NCBI RefSeq assembly: GCF_900659615.1
Contig: NZ_CAACUY010000050.1
Location: forward strand, 1 to 50,569
Reading direction: 5' to 3'
Length of the DNA: 50,569 nt
From: Actinomadura fibrosa
GTDB taxonomy: Bacteria > Actinomycetota > Actinomycetes > Streptosporangiales > Streptosporangiaceae
Positions 33,692 through 41,275 of the stretch are shown here, piece after piece (position 1 is the first letter of the stretch; every line of letters begins with the position of its first letter). Both the position numbers and the translations under genes were made by a program. A model generated the notes under the pieces. The model worked only from the letters and a program-made list of their open reading frames with translations, did no database searches and was not told the DNA's origin.

Positions 33692-34339
33692 ATGGAGGCT
33701 GTGGGAGTACCAGGCTCGTTGGCCAGGGTGTTGTCGGACGTTGCGGACGAGCGCGAGGCTCAGGACCGCATGTGGGGCGTCCAGGAGTTCCCCGACGGCA
33801 GTGGGCCGGAGTTCACTCCGCGCGCGGAGGACGCGAAGAGGGAGTGCGGTGAGGCAGCGGCGGACGGACGGCTGACGTGGCGGCACATTCTCGCGGAGGA
33901 GTTCTTCGAGGCTTTGGCGGAGTCTGATCCGGCCAGGCTCCGTAACGAGCTCGTCCAGACGGCGGCCGTGGCGGTGAAATGGATTCAGTCGTTGGATCGG
34001 CGGCGTGGTGCGGTGCACGGGGCCAAGGGGAAAGGCGGAGTGGCCGAGAAGCTCGTTCGTGACCGCATACCCGAGATCATCGAGCGAAGTGGAGGCGAAC
34101 CGGTCTCACGGATCGCCGATGCCGGGGAGTACGAGTTGCTCCTCCGCACCAAGCTGTACGAGGAAGCCGGCGAGTATGTGAGCGATGGCAATCCCGCTGA
34201 GCTCGCGGACGTTCTGGAGGTCGTCCACGCTCTGGCTGCCCTCCACGGGCTCACTCCCGATGACCTCGAAGAACTTCGCTCGAAGAAGGCCATTGAACGC
34301 GGCGGCTTCGACGGGCGCGTCGTCCTTCAGATGCCGTAG
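33692..34339 (+). CDS. Protein with two putative MazG-like all-alpha NTP pyrophosphatase domains
   Basis: A 215-residue protein. The N-terminal half (LARVLSDVADEREAQDRMWG, TWRHILAEEFFEALAESDPA, ELVQTAAVAVKWIQ) matches an actinobacterial/phage-type family with the EExxE-then-ExxD-like helices of MazG-type enzymes. The C-terminal half (KLVRDRIPEIIERSG, YELLLRTKLYEEAGEYVSDG, ELADVLEVVHALAAL) is a clear MazG-like/PRA-PH-like domain with EEAGEY and ADVLEV as Mg2+-binding helices. The two halves are joined by a glycine/lysine linker (GAKGKGGVAEK). Such enzymes hydrolyse non-canonical (d)NTPs to monophosphates. The start is the ATG at 33692; its ribosome binding site is weak. Normally these domains occur as separate proteins, so this looks like a fusion. 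Confidence 0.75.
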   Translation: MEAVGVPGSLARVLSDVADEREAQDRMWGVQEFPDGSGPEFTPRAEDAKRECGEAAADGRLTWRHILAEEFFEALAESDPARLRNELVQTAAVAVKWIQSLDRRRGAVHGAKGKGGVAEKLVRDRIPEIIERSGGEPVSRIADAGEYELLLRTKLYEEAGEYVSDGNPAELADVLEVVHALAALHGLTPDDLEELRSKKAIERGGFDGRVVLQMP

Positions 34340-34537
34340 GCGTTGCTTGTCACTGCCGCATTGATCTCGTTCGGGTTTCGTGACTTCGGTTTGCTGCGCT
34401 TCGTGCTGGTACGTCGCGATTGAGCGGCTGATGTTGGAGCCGGGTCTCGGGTTGTTGGGGCGTTGCGTTTGGTAGCGGGTTTAGTGAGAGCTGTCGGGCT
34501 TCTTGTCGCGGACTCCGTAGTCGGAGCTTGGTGTGGC

Positions 34538-35149
34538 TCAGTCTTGCGGTGTGTTGTGAGTGGCTGAGTTGACGCGCATCCCATTGAAGATGATCTCCAG
34601 GGTGCGATGCCGTAGGTCTTCGCTCCAGGCGCCACTGAGGACGCCTTGGCATGCGGCGGTGAGGAGCGCGATGACTTCGGTCACCCGGATTTGTGGACGG
34701 ATGGCGCCGGCTTGCTGCGCCCGGATCAGGAGGCGGCTGAGGGCCTGCTCCAGCTCCCGGATCGGCCCACCGGGTTCTATCTCGTTACCCGTACGCGCGA
34801 GCAGGTCGACCACTGTTCTGGTCGCTGCGGCCTGTTCCACCAGCGAGGTGAAGAACGTGAACAGGGCGGTGGCCGGGTCGCCGTTCTCGCTCAGCTGGTC
34901 CGCCTGCTCCGCGAGGCGTTGACGCAGGTCCTTCATGATGGCCGCGAGCAGGTCGTCCTTGGTCGGGAAGTGACGGAAGACGGTGCCGATCGCCACCCCG
35001 GCCCGCGCCGCCACCTCTTCCGTCGAGGCGTCCGGACCCTTCTCGGCGAACACGGCCTCCGCCGCGGTCAGGATGCGGATCCGGTTGCGCCGCGCGTCCG
35101 CGCGCAGAGGCCTGCCTCCCGGAGCATCGGACGAAGGCGGAGGCGTCAT
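34538..35149 (-). CDS. TetR/AcrR-family regulator
   Basis: A 203-residue TetR-type repressor. The N-terminal helix-turn-helix (about 18-65) includes NRIRILTAAEAVFAEKG, VAARAGVAIGTVFRHFPTKD and DLLAAIM. The C-terminal ligand domain ends around IFNGMRVNS, the SbtR/PsrA-like C-terminal subtype in my reading. GAGAGG precedes the ATG at 35149. It is divergent from a SnoaL-like gene, with paired inverted repeats between them; it very likely represses that gene and itself. The preceding convergent gap (34340-34537) contains only a weak hairpin, CTCCG-TAGT-CGGAG. Confidence 0.92.
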   Translation of the reverse strand: MTPPPSSDAPGGRPLRADARRNRIRILTAAEAVFAEKGPDASTEEVAARAGVAIGTVFRHFPTKDDLLAAIMKDLRQRLAEQADQLSENGDPATALFTFFTSLVEQAAATRTVVDLLARTGNEIEPGGPIRELEQALSRLLIRAQQAGAIRPQIRVTEVIALLTAACQGVLSGAWSEDLRHRTLEIIFNGMRVNSATHNTPQD

Positions 35150-35164
35150 TCCGGCATCCTCTCA

Positions 35165-35213
35165 TTGACAACATGAGTGGAGACTCATATTTTGCATCCT
35201 GAGTCACCACTCA
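35165..35213 (+). promoter_or_regulatory. Consensus promoter with TetR operators inside it
   Basis: TTGACA (35165-35170), a 17-bp spacer and TATTTT (35188-35193) make an excellent sigma70-type promoter for the SnoaL-like gene. Within the spacer lies ATGAGT-GGAG-ACTCAT (35173-35188). Downstream is TGAGT-CACC-ACTCA (35200-35213). The two sites are themselves reverse complements over 15 bp with one mismatch. A bound TetR dimer at the first site would block RNA polymerase directly. Confidence 0.8.
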
Positions 35214-35240
35214 TGTTCTGGCTGGCACGAAGGGAACCCC

Positions 35241-35675
35241 ATGGCCGCCAATACCGCCCCGGCGCTGAGCCCGACGCAGGTCTTCGAACGCTTCCGCGCC
35301 AACGTCCTCGCCGGGAAGCCCGGCTTGACCAGCGAACTCTGCGCTGACGACGTGGTCGTCGAGTTGCCCTTCGCGCGAGCGGGCATGCCGCACCGCATCG
35401 CCGGGCGCGAGCAGGTCGCCGCTTTCACCGCGGCGGGCAGGGAGGCGCTACCGGTCACGTTCGATGAGTTCCGCACCATCGCCTTGCATCAGACCACCGA
35501 TCCAGAGGTGATCGTCGCCCAGTACGAGGTGACGGGAACGGCGACCGCGACCGGGCATCGCGCGACGGCGCCGTTCGTTCTCGTCCTCAGGGTTCGGGAC
35601 GGCCTGGTGGTGCACTGGTGCGAGTACCAGGACAGCACGGCGATCGCCCAAGCGCTTGCCGGAGATGCTCACTGA
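35241..35675 (+). CDS. SnoaL-like / NTF2-fold protein
   Basis: A 144-residue cone-shaped alpha+beta-barrel protein of the SnoaL-like superfamily, beginning ALSPTQVFERFRANVLAGKP. It continues through DDVVVELPFARAGMPHRIAG and ends with FVLVLRVRDGLVVHWCEYQD, the family's conserved strand. Members include polyketide cyclases, isomerases and detoxifying enzymes; most, like this one, have no known substrate. GAAGGGAA gives a good ribosome binding site. Its promoter contains the operator of the divergent TetR gene, so it is probably induced by the compound that TetR senses, which may be its substrate. Confidence 0.87.
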   Translation: MAANTAPALSPTQVFERFRANVLAGKPGLTSELCADDVVVELPFARAGMPHRIAGREQVAAFTAAGREALPVTFDEFRTIALHQTTDPEVIVAQYEVTGTATATGHRATAPFVLVLRVRDGLVVHWCEYQDSTAIAQALAGDAH

Positions 35676-35702
35676 TCGACTCTCGGGTTCCCGAGGACCG
35701 GC

Positions 35703-35939
35703 TCAGGACCAGACTCTGCGGAGGGTCCAGGAGTCGGTGGCGGGCGCGGGCGGGGCGGTCACCTCCGCGATCGCCAGACCGTCCGGGGTGATGACCTGGA
35801 GCCGGTAGAAGCGCGCCTGGCCGGGCGCCTGCCACTCCTCAAGGACGCGCCGCACCTGGTAGCAGCCTCGTGCTCCGGAGATCTGGGACGGACGCCCCGT
35901 GGACGTGGTCTCCGCGGAGACGGGTTCATCGATCAGCAC
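35703..35939 (-). CDS. Small SOS-controlled protein, DUF6504-like
   Basis: A 78-residue protein with SQISGARGCYQVRRVLEEWQ, then FYRLQVITPDG and a C-terminal DSWTLRRVW. The pattern of a wrapped beta sheet with YxVRRVLExW resembles DUF6504, a small actinobacterial family that I associate with the ImuB-type DNA polymerase Y/DnaE2 mutagenesis genes; that association is from memory. The start is GTG at 35939. A perfect LexA box lies 15-34 bases upstream, so the gene should be induced by DNA damage. No polymerase gene is adjacent here, so this copy is an orphan. Confidence 0.7.
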   Translation of the reverse strand: MLIDEPVSAETTSTGRPSQISGARGCYQVRRVLEEWQAPGQARFYRLQVITPDGLAIAEVTAPPAPATDSWTLRRVWS

Positions 35940-35953
35940 GGGACCGCACCCTA

Positions 35954-35973
35954 TCTCGAACTATTGTTCGAGA
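35954..35973 (-). promoter_or_regulatory. Perfect LexA-binding SOS box
   Basis: TCTCGAAC-TATT-GTTCGAGA is a fully symmetric 20-bp site containing the actinobacterial/Gram-positive LexA consensus CGAAC-N4-GTTCG with extended arms. It sits 15-34 bases before the GTG of the DUF6504-like gene, the expected place for LexA repression of that gene. Confidence 0.88.
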
Positions 35974-36472
35974 AAAGTGGCTCGCGGAGGCAGGGCGGGA
36001 CCCGGTGGGCGTTTTGGTCGATGATGTTCTGGTGATCTGGGTTGGGAACTCGACGGATCAGGCCGATCTGAGGGGTGTTTGAGGGATCCGTCCTTTTAGA
36101 GAGTGCTCCGGTCCCCTTGGGCGTGGCGACCGCGCTCGCGAACCGGTCACGCCGTTCGTCCGGACTGTCAGGCATCCGTCGGTCCGGAGATGTGGGCACC
36201 GCTAGGCCGAGTGCCTGCTTGCAGCCCGGCCTGGTTACGTGCACGGCGAGCACCGTCTCTGTTCTCTGCCGTTGGTTCGCCGATCGCGGGGCTGTAGCTG
36301 TGATGCATCGTGATCGCTTCGCGGTCGTGGACGGTGCGGATCTCGCGTGTGCCCATGGTCAAGCGTGCTGCCGGTAGGTGGGGCGTATCGCTCATGCGTC
36401 AGGGCGAGGCTCGCCAGTCCTGCGGCGGGAGGTTCGTAGTCACGGAACCCGGTGGCGGACGGAGGCACCGGG
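35974..36472. other. Gene-free 499-bp stretch
   Basis: No convincing gene. The GC content is lower than in the flanking genes and several frames have short, unrecognised peptides. This could be remnant mobile DNA, but I identify no family. It lies between the LexA site and the 3' end of the TetR gene on the minus strand. Confidence 0.4.
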
Positions 36473-37231
36473 TCAGCGGGGGGTTGTGTTGCGGCGGCGG
36501 TGGGCTTTTTGCCTGCAGCCGGCACTGCAGTATCGGGCGGGGCGGCCTGTGCGCGCGACGGCTAGGGGCTTACCGCAAACGTCGCAGTGTTGAGTTTCGT
36601 TACGAGGCGCGGTTCTCGTTTCGTTACGTTTCGTGGGGAGTTCCGTGACAGTGGACGGGCGGAGTCCGTCACAGGCGAGGGCGGTCATGCGGCCGGGGGC
36701 GCCCGTGGCGCGGTGGGCGCGTTCCATGAACATGCAGCCGACCATCAGCGTCCGGACGTCGGCGACGTCGACGTCGGCCCGCACTGCACCCGCGGCCTGG
36801 GCTCTGCGGAGGAGACCGGCGAGCGCGTCGGTGAACTCTTCGTCCAGGCCGTCGCGATGGAAGGACGCGACGCCGCCGTCCACTGCCAGGGCGTCGCAGA
36901 GGGCGTGGTTGAACATCGAGCGTTCGATCACCCAGGAGAGGAAGCCGTAGAACGCCTGGGCCGGGTCCTCGGCGTCGATCTGGGCTCGGGCCTCGTCGAC
37001 GATGCGCTCGACGCGATCAGCGATGACCGCCTTGAACAGGGCCTCCTTGGTGGGGAAGTTCCGGTAGACCGTCCCGGCGCCGACGCCGGCGCGGCGGGCG
37101 ATGTCGTCGAGCGGGACGAGCATGCCCTCGGCGGCGAAGGCCTCCATGGCGGCTTGCAGGATGCGTGCGCGGTTGCGGCGCGCGTCCGCGCGGCGAGGAC
37201 CACCGGCGGGGTCGGACGGGCCGGTGTCCAT
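36473..37231 (-). CDS. TetR-family regulator with a C-terminal Cys4 zinc-finger-like extension
   Basis: A 252-residue protein. Residues about 14-63 are a TetR helix-turn-helix (NRARILQAAMEAFAAEG, IARRAGVGAGTVYRNFPTKE). The ligand domain runs to about residue 190. A basic linker is followed by a compact element with Cys216, Cys219, Cys235 and Cys239 (CDVC, then RPARYCSAGCRQKAHRRR), spacing C-x2-C-x15-C-x3-C. This resembles the zinc ribbons found at the C-terminus of some actinobacterial HTH proteins and could add DNA or protein contacts. The start is the ATG at 37231. It is divergent from the LLM-class oxidoreductase gene, its probable target. Confidence 0.85.
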   Translation of the reverse strand: MDTGPSDPAGGPRRADARRNRARILQAAMEAFAAEGMLVPLDDIARRAGVGAGTVYRNFPTKEALFKAVIADRVERIVDEARAQIDAEDPAQAFYGFLSWVIERSMFNHALCDALAVDGGVASFHRDGLDEEFTDALAGLLRRAQAAGAVRADVDVADVRTLMVGCMFMERAHRATGAPGRMTALACDGLRPSTVTELPTKRNETRTAPRNETQHCDVCGKPLAVARTGRPARYCSAGCRQKAHRRRNTTPR

Positions 37232-37247
37232 GGCGGCTCCCCTTCGG

Positions 37248-37278
37248 TTGACAAACGGGGCGATCGTTCCGGTACGGT
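37248..37278 (+). promoter_or_regulatory. Divergent promoter region of the TetR/LLM oxidoreductase pair
   Basis: TTGACA (37248-37253), a 19-bp spacer and TACGGT (37273-37278) give a plausible promoter toward the oxidoreductase. The related strings CGTTCCGGTACGGT and GGTTCCGATTGTACGGT occur as a direct repeat at about 37265-37278 and 37294-37310. They may be operator half-sites for the adjacent TetR protein. Confidence 0.45.
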
Positions 37279-37332
37279 CTTAAGCGGGCTGATGGTTCCG
37301 ATTGTACGGTCCCCAGGACGCGAGGAGCGGCG

Positions 37333-38235
37333 ATGACGGGCACGGCGGTGGACGAGGCGCGGCGCAGGCTGGGACGGTTCGGGGTGGCGCTCATGGCCCC
37401 GATGGCTCCCGCGGACGCCTGGCGGAGTGCGGCGAAGCGGATGGAGAACGCCGGGTACGGGGCGATCTGGGTGAACGAGGCCGTCGGCGGGCGAGAGGTG
37501 TTCACGCAGTTGAGCGTGATGCTGCCCGCGACCGAGCGGATCGTGCTGGGCTCGGCGATCGCGAACGTGTGGGCGCGGCATCCGGCCGTGATGCAGGGCG
37601 CCGCGTCCGTGCTGGCCGACGCCTATCCCGGCAGGCTGGCGCTCGGGGTCGGCGTCAGCATGGAGCAGATCGTGGAGGGCAGCGGGCAGAGGTGGTCCAG
37701 CCCGCTCGGGAAGATGCGCGAGTACCTCGACGGGATGGACGCGTCGGTCGCCGCCGCTCCGGTGCCGTCCGTCCCCTTCCCGCGGCTGCTGGCCGCGTTG
37801 GGACCGAAGATGCAGGGGCTGGCGCGCGACCGTGCGGACGGGGCGCTGCCAGCGGCGATGCCGGTGGAGCACACGCGCCGGGCGCGGGAGCTGCTCGGGC
37901 CGGACAAGCTGCTGGTCGTCGTGCAGAGCGTCATCCTCGAACCCGATCCGGTGGAGGCGCGGGGCATCGCCCGGCAGTCACCGCTGCTCACGGTGCCCGG
38001 ATCGCCCTATGTCCGCTCGCTGAGGACACTGGGTTTCGGTGACGAGGCGCTGTCCGGTGGCGGGTCCGACGAGGTCATCGACGCCTGCCTCGCCTGGGGG
38101 GACGAGAAGCGGATCGGCGAGAGGCTCAACGCGCATCTCGACGCCGGCGCCGACCACGTCTGTCTCGTGGTCATGAGTCCTGACCTCGGCGCGTCGACCG
38201 ATCAGTACGAGCGCCTCGCCCCCGTGCTGCTGTAG
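37333..38235 (+). CDS. LLM-class flavin/F420-dependent oxidoreductase
   Basis: A 300-residue TIM-barrel enzyme of the luciferase-like monooxygenase family. It has the N-terminal strand FGVALMAPMAPADAW, the GYGAIWVNEAVGG segment, IVLGSAIANVWARHPAVM and YPGRLALGVGVS. Members use FMN or coenzyme F420 to oxidise or reduce small organic molecules. Choosing between the cofactors is not possible from these motifs, although the actinobacterial context favours F420. GAGGAG precedes the ATG. It is divergent from a TetR regulator and probably controlled by it. The substrate is unknown. Confidence 0.88.
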   Translation: MTGTAVDEARRRLGRFGVALMAPMAPADAWRSAAKRMENAGYGAIWVNEAVGGREVFTQLSVMLPATERIVLGSAIANVWARHPAVMQGAASVLADAYPGRLALGVGVSMEQIVEGSGQRWSSPLGKMREYLDGMDASVAAAPVPSVPFPRLLAALGPKMQGLARDRADGALPAAMPVEHTRRARELLGPDKLLVVVQSVILEPDPVEARGIARQSPLLTVPGSPYVRSLRTLGFGDEALSGGGSDEVIDACLAWGDEKRIGERLNAHLDAGADHVCLVVMSPDLGASTDQYERLAPVLL

Positions 38236-38327
38236 CGGCCGCCGCAGGGCATGGCGCGGTCCTGCCAGCCCGGCCCGGCGACGCGAGCGGGCATGAGGGC
38301 GGCTCGGTCCTGGAACGCGAGCGCTTG

Positions 38328-38993
38328 TCAGCGGGGGCGTACCAGGCCGGTCTCGTAGGCGGCGATGACCAGTTGGGCTCGGTCGCGGGCTTGGAGCTTC
38401 GCCAGGAGGTGGCCGATGTGGGTCTTCACCGTGGCGGGGCTGAGGTGCAGGTGCGCGGCGAGTTCGGCGTTCGACAGGCCGCGGGCGACGAGGGTGAGGA
38501 CCTCGCGTTCGCGTTCCGTGACGCCGTCCAGGCCGGCGGGCGCGGGCTGAGCGGCGCCGGGACCCGGGCCGCGGACGAACTCGGCGATCAGCCGGCGGGT
38601 CACGGAGGGTGCCAGCAGGGAGTCGCCCGCGGCGACGACCCGGACGGCGGAGAGCAGGTCGGCGGGCGGGGTGTCCTTCAGGAGGAATCCGCTGGCCCCC
38701 GCCCGCAGCGCGGAGTAGACGTAGGCGTCCAGGTCGAAGGTGGTGAGGATCAGGACGCGGACGTCCGGGAGGCTCTCGCTGATGCGCCGGGTCGCCTCGA
38801 TGCCGTCCATCTCGGGCATCCGGACGTCCATCAGGACGACGTCGGGGTGTTCGCGTCCGGCCAGTTCGACGGCCTCCGCGCCGGTGCCGGCCTCGCCGAC
38901 GGCGGTGAGGCCGGGGGCGGTGTCGATGAGGACGCGGAAGCTGCCGCGCAGGAGCGCCTGGTCGTCGGCGACGAGGACGCGGATGTCTGCCAA
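38328..38993 (-). CDS. Response regulator, NarL/LuxR family
   Basis: A 221-residue response regulator. The receiver domain has Asp10/Asp11, the phosphoacceptor Asp56 in DVVLMDVRMP, Thr84/85 and Lys106. The C-terminal LuxR-type HTH includes LTEREREVLTLVARGLSN-like residues (VTEREREVLTLVARGLSNAE) and TVKTHIGHLLAKL. The start is TTG at 38993 with GAGG five bases upstream. It lies only 7 bases after the stop of the histidine kinase gene, so the two form an operon. It should control the divergent ABC exporter operon, as in many actinobacterial DesK/LiaS-type systems. Confidence 0.9.
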   Translation of the reverse strand: MADIRVLVADDQALLRGSFRVLIDTAPGLTAVGEAGTGAEAVELAGREHPDVVLMDVRMPEMDGIEATRRISESLPDVRVLILTTFDLDAYVYSALRAGASGFLLKDTPPADLLSAVRVVAAGDSLLAPSVTRRLIAEFVRGPGPGAAQPAPAGLDGVTEREREVLTLVARGLSNAELAAHLHLSPATVKTHIGHLLAKLQARDRAQLVIAAYETGLVRPR

Positions 38994-39000
38994 GGGTGCC

Positions 39001-40179
39001 TCACGGTCGCGCGGGGTCGTAGGGGAAGGCGGCCGACACGGCGAAGCCGCCTTCGGGGCGGGGGCCCGCGGTGAAGTCACCGCCGTACATCATGACGCGT
39101 TCGCGCATGCCGATCAGCCCGTGTCCCTGCCCGTCCGCCGCGCCGGGGAGGACGCGGACGCCGGGGCCGTCGTCGGTGACCTCGATGCGGACGCGTCCCG
39201 CGCGGGCTTCGACGAGGACGTGGCAGCGGGCGGGGGCGGCGTGCTTGACGACGTTGGTGACGGCCTCCTGGACGATGCGGTACACCGACAGGGCGACGCC
39301 GTCCGGGAGGGTGCCGGCCCGCACGTCCAGGTCGACGCGGACGCCGGTCATCGCGGCGCGTTCGGCGAGGCCGTCGAGGGCGGCGAGGTCCGGGGAGGGG
39401 GTCAGGTCGGGGTCGGGCATCCCGTTCGAGGGGGCTGCGGTGTCGGCGCGCAGGACACCGAGGAGCCGGCGCATCTCGGTGAGCGTGCCGCGGCTGGTCG
39501 TCTCGATGACGCGGAGGGCGTCGAGGGCCTCGCCGGGGCGGGCCTCGGCGACGTGGACGGCGACGCCGGCCTTGACGGCGATGAGGCTCATGCTGTGCGC
39601 GACGACGTCGTGGAGTTCGCGGGCGATGCGGAGGCGCTCGTCGGTGACGGCGCGGTCGGCGAGCTGGCGGGCGGAGCGGGCGGCGTGCGCGCGGCGCTCG
39701 CGGACGACGCGGCCGAGCGTCCAGGACGCGCCGAGGACGGCGAGGCCGAGGACCGCCTTGCCGATCTGCTGGGCCTGCCAGTTCGCGGGGCCGACGAGGG
39801 CTCCGCCGAGGATGGCGACGGCGCTGAGCGCGCCGATCAGCGGGGTCGGCACCCAGCGGCGGTGCGGGCGGGTCAGGGCGATCGGGTAGAGCGCGTACGC
39901 GGCGGCGGCGAACGAGTCCCAGGGCAGGCCGAGGACGAGCGCGAGGGCGGAGGCGCCGGAGACGGTCGTGAGGACGGGCACCGGCCAGCGGCGCCGGACC
40001 GCGAGGGGCAGGCCGGTCGCGGCGGCGATCGGGCAGGCGAGGAGGGCGGGGACGGGCGGCGTCGTGGCGAGCAGCAGGAGCAGCAGGGTGCCGAGCACGC
40101 CCACGGCGGCGTCGGCGCCGATGAGTTGCCGCGTGCTGAGCCGCCGGGCGAAGGGGGAGCGCAGCTCGGAGTCGTCCAC
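39001..40179 (-). CDS. Sensor histidine kinase, HisKA_3 (NarL/DesK) type
   Basis: A 392-residue kinase. Several hydrophobic helices (about residues 23-155) form a membrane input domain without a large extracellular loop. The HisKA_3 dimerisation helix carries the phosphoacceptor His190 in ARELHDVVAHSMSLI. The HATPase domain has NVVKHA (N box), DDGPGV (G1) and GHGLIGMRERV (G2). The start is taken at GTG 40179. It is the upstream gene of the two-component operon and is divergent from the ABC transporter genes by 190 bases. A membrane-embedded sensor of this type usually senses membrane or drug stress; that is inference. Confidence 0.9.
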   Translation of the reverse strand: MDDSELRSPFARRLSTRQLIGADAAVGVLGTLLLLLLATTPPVPALLACPIAAATGLPLAVRRRWPVPVLTTVSGASALALVLGLPWDSFAAAAYALYPIALTRPHRRWVPTPLIGALSAVAILGGALVGPANWQAQQIGKAVLGLAVLGASWTLGRVVRERRAHAARSARQLADRAVTDERLRIARELHDVVAHSMSLIAVKAGVAVHVAEARPGEALDALRVIETTSRGTLTEMRRLLGVLRADTAAPSNGMPDPDLTPSPDLAALDGLAERAAMTGVRVDLDVRAGTLPDGVALSVYRIVQEAVTNVVKHAAPARCHVLVEARAGRVRIEVTDDGPGVRVLPGAADGQGHGLIGMRERVMMYGGDFTAGPRPEGGFAVSAAFPYDPARP

Positions 40180-40369
40180 GTCACGACGGTAGCGGCGCGG
40201 CCGCGCGGGCCGCGTCGTGCCGCCGGGCGTCAGCCCTGGGTCGGATGCGGCGGGGCGGGGTCGGAGCACGGTCGGAGGGCCGCGGGCGCGTCTCGTGCGG
40301 TGGTGGGAGCGGCGGGTCCGGACCGGGTTCCGATGCGCGGCGGGGCCGGCGCGGACCACCGTTGGCGGC

Positions 40370-41275
40370 ATGATCGAGATACGAGAGCTGACCAAGCGCT
40401 ACGGCGGGACGGTCGCCGTGGACGGACTGTCGTTCGAGGTGCGGCCGGGGGCGGTGACGGGGTTCCTCGGCCCGAACGGCGCGGGGAAGTCGACGACGAT
40501 GCGCGTCCTGCTGGGGCTCGACGCGGCGACGTCGGGCGAGGCGCTGGTGAACGGGCGCCGGTACGTGGAGCTGCGGCGGCCGATGCGGGAGGTCGGCGCG
40601 CTGCTGGACGCGGGGGCCGTGCACGGCGGGCGCACCGCGTTCGACCATCTGCGGTGGCTGGCGCGCAGCAACGGGATCGGGACGCGGCGGGTGGCCGAGG
40701 TGCTGGAGCGGGTGGGTCTCGCGGGGGTGGCGCGCAAGCGGGCGGGCGGGTTCTCGCTCGGGATGCGGCAGCGGCTCGGGATCGCCGCGGCGCTGCTCGG
40801 CGACCCGGGGGTGCTGCTGTTCGACGAGCCGGTGAACGGGCTGGACCCGGACGGCGTCCGCTGGATCCGCGGGCTGATGCGGGGGTTCGCGGCCGAGGGC
40901 CGGACGGTGCTGGTCTCCAGCCATCTGATGAGCGAGATGGAGCTGACCGCGGACCGGCTGGTCGTCATCGGGCGCGGGCGGCTGATCGCCGACACGTCCG
41001 TGCGGGAGCTGGCGGACCGGTTCGGGCGCGGGGTCGTCGTGCGGTCACCGCGTCCGGCGGAGCTGACGGGCGTGCTCGCCGCGGCGGGCGGGTCCGTGGA
41101 GGCCGCGGCCGACGGCGCGCTCACCGTCACCGGGCTGGACGTCGCGGACATCGGCGAGCATGCCGCGGCGCGCGGCATCCCGCTGTACGAGGTGCGGCCG
41201 CGCGGCGCGTCGCTGGAGGAGGCGTACATGCGGCTGACCGGGGACGGCGCCGAGTTCGGGGCGGTGGCGCCGTGA
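40370..41275 (+). CDS. ABC transporter ATP-binding protein
   Basis: A 301-residue ATPase of the DrrA/NatA-like export type. Walker A is GPNGAGKST (34-42), the signature FSLGMRQRLGIA, Walker B LLFDEP, and the H-loop VSSHLMSEME. A C-terminal domain of about 90 residues after the nucleotide-binding fold is usual for this group. The ATG at 40370 has GGCGG upstream. The stop overlaps the start of the first permease (GTGA), so translation is coupled. The substrate is not known; antibiotic or membrane-stress export is the usual role with such a two-component system beside it. Confidence 0.93.
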   Translation: MIEIRELTKRYGGTVAVDGLSFEVRPGAVTGFLGPNGAGKSTTMRVLLGLDAATSGEALVNGRRYVELRRPMREVGALLDAGAVHGGRTAFDHLRWLARSNGIGTRRVAEVLERVGLAGVARKRAGGFSLGMRQRLGIAAALLGDPGVLLFDEPVNGLDPDGVRWIRGLMRGFAAEGRTVLVSSHLMSEMELTADRLVVIGRGRLIADTSVRELADRFGRGVVVRSPRPAELTGVLAAAGGSVEAAADGALTVTGLDVADIGEHAAARGIPLYEVRPRGASLEEAYMRLTGDGAEFGAVAP

